Shown piece by piece: positions 35,065-43,934 of a stretch of DNA of 64,000 bases. This DNA comes from Brevibacillus sp. SYP-B805. Its GTDB lineage: Bacteria; Bacillota; Bacilli; Brevibacillales; Brevibacillaceae. How positions within the stretch are numbered: the stretch's first letter is position 1; every line of letters starts with the position of its first letter. A program made the translations under genes and the position numbers. The notes beneath the pieces are model-generated. The model was not told the origin of the DNA, searched no databases, and worked only from the letters and a program-made list of their open reading frames with translations. The DNA is taken from positions 1 through 64,000 of the forward strand of contig NZ_JAALGD010000012.1 in NCBI RefSeq assembly GCF_011059135.1, written 5' to 3'.

Positions 35065-35544
35065 TCACCTCGACAGCGTAATCAGCCCATAGCCGATCAA
35101 CAAATGAACGGCATAGGGCAGCGACAAGGCCGACTCTTGCCGGGAAGGGAACCACAGCGTGTGGTGGGCGATCCACCCCGCAGCGAGCCGAACCATGTTG
35201 TCAGCCAGCCGTCTCCAGGTCTGAGGCGAACAGGCAAGCACAACCAGACAGCTGAGCAATGACCATACGACCGCCTCGTACACTTCCCCCCAGCTTGTCC
35301 ATGCGCCGAATGCCATCAACAGCTTCTGGTCGCCCATGCCCATGCCATTCATCAGCACCGGAAGGAAGGTGATCGCCCATGCGAAGCCAACGCCCCCCAG
35401 CGACGCGATCCCCTGCCCGCGCGACAACTGCCAAAGAAATCCCGCCAGCATGAAGGAAAACACAAGCAGATTGGGAATCCGCCGCGCCTTCCAATCCAGG
35501 AAGGCCGCACTTCCAAGCAAGAAAAAGACAGCGGCTTGTGTCAT
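35065..35544 (-). CDS. tadV: Type IV prepilin peptidase (TadV/CpaA)
   Basis: Membrane aspartic protease that removes leaders from Flp pilin and pseudopilins. 159 residues with about six membrane helices; the two catalytic aspartates are seen in FLDWKARRIPN (about residue 17) and GMGDQKLL (about 72). No methylase domain, as expected for TadV. It overlaps the pilin gene by 4 bases. It is the only prepilin peptidase seen in the window, so it may also serve locus B. Confidence 0.88.
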   Translation of the reverse strand: MTQAAVFFLLGSAAFLDWKARRIPNLLVFSFMLAGFLWQLSRGQGIASLGGVGFAWAITFLPVLMNGMGMGDQKLLMAFGAWTSWGEVYEAVVWSLLSCLVVLACSPQTWRRLADNMVRLAAGWIAHHTLWFPSRQESALSLPYAVHLLIGYGLITLSR

Positions 35545-35723
35545 CCGTTCTTGTCCAGTTTCTGCCTGAGATCTTTCAGTTTTTCATCTTCCGCCGTTCC
35601 CAGGTCAGCCAATGCCGGAATGATCAAAATCAGAATCACCGCCACGATAATCACCATCTCCACAATCGTCACACCGTCTTCTTCCCTGACAAAACGTTTC
35701 AGATAATTCGCTACAGCGCCCAT
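35541..35723 (-). CDS. flp: Flp-type major pilin
   Basis: 60 residues: basic leader, EEDGVTIVEMVIIVAVILILI with cleavage expected after Gly at about 17 and the conserved Glu five residues later, then a short charged tail. This is the class IVb/Flp pattern, with the hydrophobic helix forming the filament core. AAAGGAGGG precedes the ATG. Followed by its peptidase and pseudopilins. Confidence 0.88.
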   Translation of the reverse strand: MGAVANYLKRFVREEDGVTIVEMVIIVAVILILIIPALADLGTAEDEKLKDLRQKLDKNG

Positions 35724-35793
35724 TCAAATCCCTCCTTTTCGCTTCTTACCTTCACTTTTTCAAAAGACAGCGCCCTCTGCAAAGAAACTTTTC

Positions 35794-36711
35794 CTACAAC
35801 GCCTTGCCAATCCCGATGAATGCCGGGCCGATGACCAGAAACAGCAGGGGCACGCCCATGAATACAATCAACAGCGGCAGCAGACGCACACTCAGCCTGT
35901 TCATCCGATCCGCCGCTTCGTCTTCCAGCTGCTTCAGCAGTTCCTCCACCTGCGCGGCCAACGGGCCCGCGATGCTAACCCCTTTGGTCAGAGCACCGTT
36001 GATTTCAAGCGCAATCGAGACCAGCCCATCCACCTCCCAGCGATAAGCCAACTCTTCCAGCGCCTTTCGCCAGTTGCCGTATTTTCTTTCCTCCACTTCC
36101 AGCAGCGCGATCTCCCGCCCGAGCCTCCCTTCGTAACGCCTCGCTGCGGAACGTATGGCCGTATGGATCGGCAGCCCCGCCTCCACCAGCGCTACCACGA
36201 TGCCAAAAAAAACCGGCACCTGCCGCCGGATTTCATCAACCGCCCGCTTATCCGCCTTCTCCAGCAGGACGGTGGGGAGAAGGAACAACGCCAGCGCGAT
36301 CAGCACCGGTGCCAGTTGGATCGTGATGCCACCGCTCATTCTGCCGAAAAGGAGTGTGCAGAGGACGGCCATCCCAAGCAAACATCCTGCCGCGATTCTT
36401 GCCAGCAGGATTTCTTCCACGGAGATGTCCAGGCGCAGACGGGCGAGCATGGCGGCTGTCCTGGGCACATCCAGGCCGACGTATCCCGCCAGCTTCTGGA
36501 CAAGGTCCTGATCATTCCGCAGTCGGGCGAGGCCCGGCCAATGACGCTTTTTCTGTAGAAAAGAGGCTTCAAAACGGTCATGCTGCTCAACGTCAATCCT
36601 TTCAAACAATGCCGCACGATCAGTTCCTCCCGATCCAGGCGCGAAGCAGGCCGGGAGAACCAGCAGAAAAACGGCGACGCCCAAAGCAATGGACATCAGC
36701 ATCCGTATCAC
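35794..36711 (-). CDS. tadC: Tad platform protein TadC
   Basis: 305-residue inner-membrane platform protein of the T2SS-F family: an N-terminal helix, two helices near 105-150, the cytoplasmic T2SS-F domain (VPVFFGIVVALVEAGLPIHTAI) and C-terminal helices (LLPLLIVFMGVPLLFLVIG). Pairs with TadB at 36721, 9 bases upstream. Confidence 0.85.
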   Translation of the reverse strand: MIRMLMSIALGVAVFLLVLPACFAPGSGGTDRAALFERIDVEQHDRFEASFLQKKRHWPGLARLRNDQDLVQKLAGYVGLDVPRTAAMLARLRLDISVEEILLARIAAGCLLGMAVLCTLLFGRMSGGITIQLAPVLIALALFLLPTVLLEKADKRAVDEIRRQVPVFFGIVVALVEAGLPIHTAIRSAARRYEGRLGREIALLEVEERKYGNWRKALEELAYRWEVDGLVSIALEINGALTKGVSIAGPLAAQVEELLKQLEDEAADRMNRLSVRLLPLLIVFMGVPLLFLVIGPAFIGIGKAL

Positions 36712-36720
36712 CTCGTACCG

Positions 36721-37620
36721 TTACTTGTGAGACAGGGCTGCTCGCCTGATCACCTCACCGCCCGCCAAAATGGCGAGGAGCGCCCCCAGGAGGGTTACCC
36801 TGCCGCCCAACGTGGCGGTGAGCGGATCAAAATGATGCGGGTTGTTGATCAGCAGGGAAATCACAAACACAAACGGCATGAGGCTGAGCAGATTGACCTG
36901 CGCCAGCAGCTGCGACATCACCGCCCGCTGCCTGCGCTGCATCTGCCGTCTGCGCAGAATGGACAGGGCGGCCATTTCCAGCGTCCGCCCCATGTCGCCG
37001 CCCAGCTCCCTTTGCACCTGTATGATGGTGGCCAGATATGCAATATCCTCCGAATCGGTGCGCTGTTGAAATTCATTCATGACGGTTTCGATCGGCACCT
37101 GTCCCCGCAGCAGCTCCACTGTTCTCTCATACTCCCGGGCCACGATTCTATCAACGAACGGGCTTGCCGCCGCCTGTTCAAACGCGTGCAGATACGAGGG
37201 GGAGGTGCGCATGGCGCTCGCCATGATCCGGATCGCTTTGATGTTCTCTTGTTCAAAGCGATCCTTGTTCTTGATGATCAGTTGTTGGACGATCCGCTCG
37301 GTAAGAAGCACTCCCCCGCACCAAGCGGGGACGGCCAGCCACCACGACTGCAGAATGTACGCACAGAGCAAATAGGCGAGGAATCCCGCAAACGCGCTCA
37401 TCAGCACATAATGGAGGGCCGTCAAGCCAACCCCCGCCCGCTCCAGTCTTCTCTCCAGTCGATCCAAGGGAGAAAGCCGTTCCCTGCGCAGCTGGCTGAT
37501 GACCAGATGCGACTGCTCCTCCACCCTGGGCGATTGCACCGCAGCGGCAGGCAGAAGCAGTACCGCCACTGAAAAGCCGACGATCGACGCGAGAATCAAT
37601 CCGATAATCGTCTCTTGCAT
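36721..37620 (-). CDS. tadB: Tad platform protein TadB
   Basis: 299-residue T2SS-F-type protein with helices at the N-terminus (about 4-22), at 85-120 and at the C-terminus, and a central domain with MRTSPSYLHAFEQAA and ELGGDMGRTLE. Assembly platform between TadA ATPase and TadC. ATG at 37620 follows AAGGAA; an upstream ATG at 37659 is within the ATPase gene end. Confidence 0.85.
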   Translation of the reverse strand: MQETIIGLILASIVGFSVAVLLLPAAAVQSPRVEEQSHLVISQLRRERLSPLDRLERRLERAGVGLTALHYVLMSAFAGFLAYLLCAYILQSWWLAVPAWCGGVLLTERIVQQLIIKNKDRFEQENIKAIRIMASAMRTSPSYLHAFEQAAASPFVDRIVAREYERTVELLRGQVPIETVMNEFQQRTDSEDIAYLATIIQVQRELGGDMGRTLEMAALSILRRRQMQRRQRAVMSQLLAQVNLLSLMPFVFVISLLINNPHHFDPLTATLGGRVTLLGALLAILAGGEVIRRAALSHK

Positions 37621-37636
37621 CCCGATTCCTTCTTTC

Positions 37637-39115
37637 CTACATCCGGATGGGTTCGGCAAAGAAGATGCGGTCGATCTCCTCCTGCTTTACCCCCTTGGCC
37701 AGCCAGGTGCGGATAAACCTTTCGGGCTTGTAGCCCGTCCACTTGAATTGACCGACCACCTTCCCGTTCAATGTGCCCGTGGGTTCATAGACATAGATAT
37801 CCTGGAGATACACGCGGCCGGGGATCACCTGCTTGACGTTGCAGGAACGGCGAATCTGTTCCTCGTGCGATTCCCCCGTCCCCACCACCTCCGTGATCGC
37901 AACCACTTTCCGGCTGCCGTCTTCTTCAAACCGTTTCACCTGGACGATCAGATCCAGCGCCGACCCGATCATCAGATTCCGCTCGCCGCTGCCGTAAGTC
38001 TCGTCCGCTTTGCCAAACAGGATCGGCAGCGTAGAGTCGATCAGGGCGCGCGGTGAATTGGCGTGGGCGGTGCTCCAGCTGCCGGGGTGGTCGGTGTTCA
38101 TCGCCCAAAGGATGTCAATAATCTCGCCGCCGCGCGTCTCTCCCACGATGATTACATCAGGCCGCTTGCGCAGGGACAGACGGACGCAATCGCGAATGGA
38201 AAAACCGCCTTTTCCTTCGTGATTGGCCGGTTTGGCGAGAAAACGGCGCACATAGGGATGCTGCAGCTTCATCTCCAGAACATCCTCGATGGTGATGATG
38301 CTTAGATGCGGGGGGATAAAGTGGGAGATCAGGTTCAGCATGTGGGTTTTCCCCGATCCGGTGCCGCCGCTCACAATGCCTGACGCGCGGGACAGGCCGA
38401 CTGCCCATTTCAGGAACTGCAGCATGGGTTCGCAGATGGAGCCGTACTGGAGATACTCTTTTTCGGTAAGCAGATCGCGGTGTTTGCGGATCGTCAGCAT
38501 GTGGCCGTCCGGAGAGATGGCGCGATGGGTGGCGGCAATCCGCGAGCCGTCCGGCAGCTGCGTATTCAGTTCCGCCTTCGTCTCATTGAATTCCCTCCCC
38601 ATGGAAGCGGCGATATGTTCAATCACCCGCAGCAGTTCATCCTCTTCGGAAAAGACCTGTACGGCCGCCGGTTCCAAGCGGCCGGTGCTCTTGCGCTCGA
38701 TCACCAGGTAATCGTACCGGTGAAACAGGATCTCGGTGATATCGGGATCATCAAGCAGCGCATCGAGCGGCCCCCAGCCGATCAACGCATGCAGCAGCCT
38801 GTCCACCTCCAGATCCAGCTGGCTGCTGGACAAGGGGGCGTTCCTTTCCAGCAGGAGGCGAATATCGTGAGCCAGTTCGGCCAAATAGGCAGGATTCTCT
38901 TTTTCTTCCCACAATCGTTTCCCGTGCTTTTCCACGATCAGCATCTTTACGTTTGCTTCCGCCTCGGCCGTAATCAGCCTCGCTTGTTGGACCGGCGCGG
39001 GATCAGGCTGCGCCTGCTGCATGGACCCGCTTCTTAGGGGAGCAGCGCGGAGATCGGCATGCTTGGTTTTGGCTGATGAGTTCAACCCAAGTAAACTTTT
39101 TCGATCAAACGTCAC
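37637..39115 (-). CDS. tadA: Tad secretion ATPase (TadA/CpaF)
   Basis: 492-residue ATPase driving Flp pilus assembly. Walker A is SGGTGSGKTH, the Asp box IITIEDVLEM, Walker B IIVGETRGGE, and the His box STAHANSP, all canonical for CpaF. N-terminal part (about 40-250) is the sensor/helical domain with HRAISPDGHMLTIRKH. Starts at GTG 39115 behind AAAGGTGGGG. Confidence 0.93.
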   Translation of the reverse strand: MTFDRKSLLGLNSSAKTKHADLRAAPLRSGSMQQAQPDPAPVQQARLITAEAEANVKMLIVEKHGKRLWEEKENPAYLAELAHDIRLLLERNAPLSSSQLDLEVDRLLHALIGWGPLDALLDDPDITEILFHRYDYLVIERKSTGRLEPAAVQVFSEEDELLRVIEHIAASMGREFNETKAELNTQLPDGSRIAATHRAISPDGHMLTIRKHRDLLTEKEYLQYGSICEPMLQFLKWAVGLSRASGIVSGGTGSGKTHMLNLISHFIPPHLSIITIEDVLEMKLQHPYVRRFLAKPANHEGKGGFSIRDCVRLSLRKRPDVIIVGETRGGEIIDILWAMNTDHPGSWSTAHANSPRALIDSTLPILFGKADETYGSGERNLMIGSALDLIVQVKRFEEDGSRKVVAITEVVGTGESHEEQIRRSCNVKQVIPGRVYLQDIYVYEPTGTLNGKVVGQFKWTGYKPERFIRTWLAKGVKQEEIDRIFFAEPIRM

Positions 39116-39133
39116 GTTTTCTCCCCACCTTTC

Positions 39134-40510
39134 TCATTTGCGCAGCCAGCGTAACCAGGAAGACCGCTTCTTGCTTGCCGTCTGGACCGCCGCTGCGGAT
39201 TCGCCGACAAAGCTTGGCCCCAGCACCTTCCCCAGCGTTTCGATCGCCTCTTTCGCTGCCGAACGCCCGGGATAGAGCATGAGCGGCACCCCCGTATTGA
39301 TGGAGCGCTTCACTTCCGGATCATCCGGGATGGTATATAACGTCCTGCTCGGATGAAGCTGAAAGTACCCGCGTATCTCTTCCACCGTAAACATCTCCCG
39401 GCGCTGCAGCCGGTTGAGGCAGATGTGAATCCGCTCTTCCGGGTATTCGGCTTCCCGTAGCAGCTTCAGCATGCGCTGGATGTTTTCGATCGCATCGACC
39501 ACGGGATTCCCCACCATCACGACGCGCTGGGCAAAAAAGAGCGCCTGGATCGTCGCATCGGTCGTGTCGGGAGCCGTATCGATCAGCACGATATCGTAAT
39601 GGCTCTGCTTCAACGTCTCCAGCATGATGTACAGGTGATAATCCTTGATCTCGAAGCTCTGCCGGATATCGCGCGGCGACGTCAGGACGTGCAGACTGGT
39701 CTCCTGATGGACCACCACGTATTTGGACACATCCTGCGGGGAGAGCCTGACCGCCATGCTGTATTCCTGCCACTCTTCGTGGGTGACGGTCGCCGGATCA
39801 CGCCCTTCCCTCACCGCCAGTTCATTCAGCTGTTCGTCAATCGCCTGCACCCATGTGTACAGATTGGGCGAACGCGGCAGGTTGAGCGACGTGGCGATCG
39901 TCCCCAGATCCAGGTTGAAGTCGACCGCGAGAACGTTTAACGGGCGGCCCTCTTTTTTCTGTCCGGCAAAATAAACCGCCAGCTCACGGGACAGGAATGT
40001 CTTGCCCACCCCGCCCTTGGGGCCGTATATCGTGATCAGCCGCTTCTCCTCAGGGGAGCGAACGGGATACGGCTTCTCCTGCCTCGCCTCCGCAACGGCG
40101 AACGCAGGCGAAAACGGCGGCTGGTGAAACGGCGGGCCGAATGGCGTCATCCCCGCCTGTCCGGCCACCATCTCCAATTGGGCCACATCCACCGGTTTCG
40201 TCAGCACCCAAATGCCCAAATTGCGAAAAAACGGTTCCCAATGCAGTTCCCGCGCGGAGCACGCGGCGATAAACGCGATGTGCGGAAAGCAGAGGCGAAT
40301 CTGCTGGCAGAGCACACCGATCTCCGCACTTTTGACACTCCCGATCAGCACGATGTCCGGCTGGGCGGCCTGAATGGTGCTCCACACCCCTTCCATGCCG
40401 GAAGCCTCCCCGCACACCTTGATCCACTGGCTGGATGCCAGCCGCTGTTTCAGTTCCGCTGCAGCCAGCTGGTCCTCTTCCAGGATGAACAGTTTTTTCA
40501 TCTCCTTCAT
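39134..40510 (-). CDS. tadZ: Pilus localisation ATPase TadZ/CpaE
   Basis: 458 residues: a receiver-like N-terminal domain (about 1-125) followed by a ParA/MinD-type ATPase with intact deviant Walker A (YGPKGGVGKT), the switch region DIVLIDTAPDTTD and VMVGNPVVDAIEN. Such proteins set the cellular position of Tad pili. Start at 40510 overlaps the CpaB-like stop (ATGA). Contrast the two lysine-less relatives in locus B. Confidence 0.88.
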   Translation of the reverse strand: MKEMKKLFILEEDQLAAAELKQRLASSQWIKVCGEASGMEGVWSTIQAAQPDIVLIGSVKSAEIGVLCQQIRLCFPHIAFIAACSARELHWEPFFRNLGIWVLTKPVDVAQLEMVAGQAGMTPFGPPFHQPPFSPAFAVAEARQEKPYPVRSPEEKRLITIYGPKGGVGKTFLSRELAVYFAGQKKEGRPLNVLAVDFNLDLGTIATSLNLPRSPNLYTWVQAIDEQLNELAVREGRDPATVTHEEWQEYSMAVRLSPQDVSKYVVVHQETSLHVLTSPRDIRQSFEIKDYHLYIMLETLKQSHYDIVLIDTAPDTTDATIQALFFAQRVVMVGNPVVDAIENIQRMLKLLREAEYPEERIHICLNRLQRREMFTVEEIRGYFQLHPSRTLYTIPDDPEVKRSINTGVPLMLYPGRSAAKEAIETLGKVLGPSFVGESAAAVQTASKKRSSWLRWLRK

Positions 40511-41250
40511 CGCTCTTCCTCTCTTCCCTCGCTCCAGCGTTTTTGCGTCTTCATCAAAGCGGCCGCAAACGCCGCGTCTCCTATCCCCTGACCTTTGCCG
40601 TCGGCGCCCGCCGCTTTTCCCAAGCGGATCTTGCCGTAATGCAGCGCATGGGTAAGCAGCACCGCTTCCTTCTCCGTCAGGGCGATGGTCACCGCGGTCA
40701 AATGGGGCGTCTCTCCTTCCATTTCGCGCTGCAGGTAAATCACCGGCATCTCGCGCAGCAGCAGACCGGTGTGCGCCCCCTCGTCATCCTCGAAGGAAGC
40801 AAAGACATGGACGCGATCCCCGACCGTCAAGTACGGGGTGACCCCCACAATATCATCCACCGGTATGCTCATCCCTGTTTGCGCACCGGCCAGGCCCTGA
40901 TCCAACCCTGCCTCTCCCTGGCGATCGATATCGCTGATGAAAAGGGGGAGGCCACCGCTCACCCGATGAGACAGCGGGTGGCCCAGGTACGCCGGGGCGT
41001 CCGCCCAGGAGATCAGGCCGGGGATGGGCGCCTCTTCTCTGGCGAAGACGCTGCCGAGCGTAATGACCGCTTTCTCGATATGCTCCTCCTTCAGCAGGGC
41101 ACCGCCTTCGATCACCACCCCCTCCCGCAGCTTCACGTACGGGTAAACGGCCGGCTTGAAAATGGGATACGTGCTATACGCCACCACCGCTGCCAGCAGC
41201 ACACCGGCCACCAAACGGAGCGGGTGGATGGCCGGAATTTTGAGCGGCAT
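40507..41250 (-). CDS. CpaB/RcpC-like SAF-domain protein of locus A
   Basis: 247 residues with one N-terminal membrane helix (about 13-30) and an outer SAF-like region (LREGVVIEGGALLKEEHIEKA), then a domain with VDDIVGVTPYLTVGDRVHVFA typical of CpaB. First gene of the Tad A operon. ATG at 41250 follows GAGGAGGTG. No clear promoter is visible between the terminator at 41309 and the start. Confidence 0.75.
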   Translation of the reverse strand: MPLKIPAIHPLRLVAGVLLAAVVAYSTYPIFKPAVYPYVKLREGVVIEGGALLKEEHIEKAVITLGSVFAREEAPIPGLISWADAPAYLGHPLSHRVSGGLPLFISDIDRQGEAGLDQGLAGAQTGMSIPVDDIVGVTPYLTVGDRVHVFASFEDDEGAHTGLLLREMPVIYLQREMEGETPHLTAVTIALTEKEAVLLTHALHYGKIRLGKAAGADGKGQGIGDAAFAAALMKTQKRWSEGREEER

Positions 41251-41308
41251 GGCAAACACCTCCTCGCGTCTGCTGTTTTCCCACCAGCTTAGCGGAGGAG
41301 GAAGGGAC

Positions 41309-41340
41309 AAAAAAAATGCCTCCGCTGCAGCGGAGGCATT
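41309..41340 (-). terminator. Strong terminator upstream of locus A
   Basis: Perfect 26-base palindrome (41315-41340; 12-13 bp stem) with a run of eight U on the minus strand, 10 bases after the stop of the 122-residue membrane protein. It isolates locus A from upstream genes. Confidence 0.92.
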
Positions 41341-41349
41341 GAGGGTTTC

Positions 41350-41718
41350 TCAGAAGATAAGCCAATCCAAGATGGCGATAACGATCACGCAAAAACATCC
41401 AACGACGATAACCCCGAAAAATCCAACAAAGAAGGACTGGATCGGTTCAATCACCCACTGGACCAGGAAGCGGAGGAATGGATCGGGCTGTTCCCGCCGC
41501 TTGTTCACTTCCACCGTGAAGAGAACAAGCACACAGATCGAGGCGAAGATCAAGGCATAACGGACGATCATGAAGAAATAATCGGCATAAGGCATGGTGA
41601 CGGTAGTATACATGCCCATGCCGTTTTCGTATGCGGTGGTGCGAGGCACGAAGATGATCATCAGCACAAGCCCGACGATGAAGCTGTAGACCGCACATTT
41701 CACCAATTTTTTCTCCAT
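41350..41718 (-). CDS. Small integral membrane protein
   Basis: 122 residues with three predicted membrane helices (about 9-27, 50-70 and 93-120) and a short outer loop with TTAYENGMGMYTTVT. No family recognised. ATG at 41718 follows GGAAGGG; the upstream part of the frame is not likely translated. Lies between the SLH gene and locus A and ends with its own terminator. Confidence 0.7.
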   Translation of the reverse strand: MEKKLVKCAVYSFIVGLVLMIIFVPRTTAYENGMGMYTTVTMPYADYFFMIVRYALIFASICVLVLFTVEVNKRREQPDPFLRFLVQWVIEPIQSFFVGFFGVIVVGCFCVIVIAILDWLIF

Positions 41719-41835
41719 CGGTTGTTCCCTTCCTTCTCCCAGAAAAGCCGCCCGGGCTTCCCCGGGCCTTCGCGCTATCGCCACTATAGCACGACAATGA
41801 TTTCCAGTTCAACCTTCAATTGGCCGCGTGCCCGC

Positions 41836-42954
41836 TTATGGCTGTCTCACGGATACCGCCGTTACCTGCCATTCATACGGATTGTTTGCCTGGGGATTTT
41901 TCTTGAGCTGGTAGTCAACTTCATAATCGCCGTACAGATAGGAATGATAGGTGCCGCTCACCTGGATGGACAAATGGTTGGAATCTTCATCGCTGATCTT
42001 CAGCACCCCGGCGTAATCATGCAGCGGGATCTTCGGCAGGGTGCCGATCTTTTTCAGCACATCCGGGCTGAAGTAACGCGCCATCTCTTTCAGGTTCCGT
42101 TTCTCCCAGGCGTAGCTGACCGCAGTCAGATAGGTGTTGGCAGCCTCGATCTGGCTCTCCATCGATCCGTTGAAAAGCTGGTTCTTCTCGAGCGCGTATG
42201 TATCGTACAGCCGTTTCAGCATCAGGGCAAACTGCGCCCGGGTCACCTTGGCGTACGGCCAAAAGATTCTTCCTGATCCTTCCAGAATATGATACCCCTT
42301 GATCAGGGTGGCAAAGGGAGTCGGGGTATCGATATAGACACTGTTTACTTTCCATTGGTAAATCTGGGTAAAGCGGTCCTTGGCATCCGCCTCCGTGAAC
42401 CCCGATTTCTTGGCGATTTGAGGCGACAAAACGTGGAAGAACAGCATGCTCGCCTCTTCACGGGTCAACGGCTGGTTCAGATGATTGCTGGACAGCCACC
42501 AGTTGGCCCGATACGGTTTGATGTCCCTCATCTTTTTGCCCGTTGCCGACAGATGCAGGTAATACAGCATGTCGTGGCCGGGTGTCACATCGCTGTAGCG
42601 GTGCTGATAAATGTAGTACAGCGTGTTGATGTTGCCGACAAGCCCCCGGATCTCTCCTGCCATCGGGTAGCGATAATCGGCCTGCGTCTTGGCATACGGG
42701 TCCCCCAAGCGGCCATAGGCAGCTTCCACAATCCGGTTTAACAGGGCGAGCGCTTCCCCGCGCGATATCGGCGCGTCGGGTTGAAAGCTGCCTTTAACGT
42801 GCCAATATATCCCCAGTTTGGACAGAAACGCCACCGTCTCTTTTGACCAATGCCCTTCCAGATCGCGGTAAGTAGCGGCTTCCGCATGGTTCACCTGGAC
42901 CGTCGATGCCGCGGTCAAGAGCATGAGAACGGCCAGGGCCAGTTTTCGAAGCAT
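41836..42954 (-). CDS. SLH-domain surface protein
   Basis: 372-residue secreted protein. Signal peptide to about residue 26 (AEAA), then surface-layer-homology repeats: YRDLEGHWSKETVAFLSK with QPDAPISRGEALALLNR, and further degenerate repeats with QPLTREEASMLFF and AKVTRAQFALMLKRL. The C-terminal 110 residues look like an NTF2-like or similar alpha+beta domain. SLH repeats anchor proteins to secondary wall polymer, so this is a cell-surface protein. Start at 42954 behind GGGAGGGG. Confidence 0.88.
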   Translation of the reverse strand: MLRKLALAVLMLLTAASTVQVNHAEAATYRDLEGHWSKETVAFLSKLGIYWHVKGSFQPDAPISRGEALALLNRIVEAAYGRLGDPYAKTQADYRYPMAGEIRGLVGNINTLYYIYQHRYSDVTPGHDMLYYLHLSATGKKMRDIKPYRANWWLSSNHLNQPLTREEASMLFFHVLSPQIAKKSGFTEADAKDRFTQIYQWKVNSVYIDTPTPFATLIKGYHILEGSGRIFWPYAKVTRAQFALMLKRLYDTYALEKNQLFNGSMESQIEAANTYLTAVSYAWEKRNLKEMARYFSPDVLKKIGTLPKIPLHDYAGVLKISDEDSNHLSIQVSGTYHSYLYGDYEVDYQLKKNPQANNPYEWQVTAVSVRQP

Positions 42955-43112
42955 GTTACCCCTCCCAAAGGATTTTTATGATCCATTGATCAATCTATGA
43001 GCAGGGTGGGCCGGTTTATACCCCGGAATGCTGCCGCAGCGGACACGGCCAACCTCTTCGCTGGTCTTCAAGAGAGCAAGCGGGAACCATCGACGGTCTT
43101 TGTTGATACAAT

Positions 43113-43146
43113 AAGCCGCAGCTTCATCAACCGCTGCGGCTTTTTT
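43113..43146 (+). terminator. Hairpin terminator, better oriented on the plus strand
   Basis: Perfect 10-bp stem (43113-43122 with 43133-43142) followed by a T-run on the plus strand. On the minus strand, where coaX ends 11 bases before it, only TTATT follows. It may act for coaX in a weak bidirectional way, but the strong direction has no known gene. Confidence 0.65.
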
Positions 43147-43156
43147 CTGCCCGTTC

Positions 43157-43921
43157 CTATTTGTTTCTCTCGTAGATGAGCCGCAGCCCCTTCAAGGTCA
43201 GGTTGGGGTCGACGACATCAATGCAGGCTGTCTCGTTGGCGATGAGCGTGGCGAGTCCCCCGGTCGCCACCACTTTCGGCTTCGTTTTCTGCTCGGCCAT
43301 CATCCGGCTGACAATCCCTTCGACCTGACCGACAAACCCGTAGTAGATGCCGGACTGCATCGCGGTGATCGTGTTTTTTCCCACCACGCTGGGCGGTTTG
43401 GCGATCTCGATGCGCGGCAGCTTGGCGGCGCGGCTGACCAGGGCTTCGGTGGAGATCCCGATCCCCGGCGCAATTGCCCCTCCCCAATACTGGCCCAACT
43501 CATCAATGTAACAGAAGGTCGTCGCGGTGCCGAAATCGACCACGATCAGCGGCGTGCCGTAATAATGGATCGCCGCCACCGCATTGACGATCCGGTCGGC
43601 CCCTACCTCGCGGGGAAAATCCGCTTTAATGTTCAGTCCCGTCTTGATTCCCGGCCCCACCACCAGCGGCTTTTTGTGAAAATATTTGGCACACATGCGC
43701 TCCAGGGGGAAGTTGAGCGGCGGCACCACGGAAGAGATGATGACGCCCTCCACGTGGGCGAAGGTCAGCCCGACGCTCATGAACAGGCTTTGCAGCAGCA
43801 TGCCGTACTCGTCTTCCGTCTTGTTGCGGTCGGTCGCCACGCGCCAGTGGTGCTTCAGCTCTTCCCCATCGTACATCCCCAGGACAATATTGGTATTCCC
43901 GATGTCGATCACCAATAACAT
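43157..43921 (-). CDS. coaX: Type III pantothenate kinase
   Basis: Phosphorylates pantothenate, first step of CoA synthesis; type III enzymes need a monovalent cation. 254 residues with the ASKHA-fold motifs DIGNTN (residues 6-11), VGADRIVNA and VDFGTATTF. Starts 13 bases after nadC upstream in the reading direction of the chromosome, in the conserved ftsH-nad-coaX region of Brevibacillus-like genomes. Confidence 0.95.
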   Translation of the reverse strand: MLLVIDIGNTNIVLGMYDGEELKHHWRVATDRNKTEDEYGMLLQSLFMSVGLTFAHVEGVIISSVVPPLNFPLERMCAKYFHKKPLVVGPGIKTGLNIKADFPREVGADRIVNAVAAIHYYGTPLIVVDFGTATTFCYIDELGQYWGGAIAPGIGISTEALVSRAAKLPRIEIAKPPSVVGKNTITAMQSGIYYGFVGQVEGIVSRMMAEQKTKPKVVATGGLATLIANETACIDVVDPNLTLKGLRLIYERNK

Positions 43922-43934
43922 GGCTGTTTCCCCT

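Noticed and set aside
42997-43179. 60-residue plus-strand ORF between the SLH gene and coaX
   Set aside because: It runs through the terminator hairpin and into coaX, with no good ribosome site and no recognisable features.
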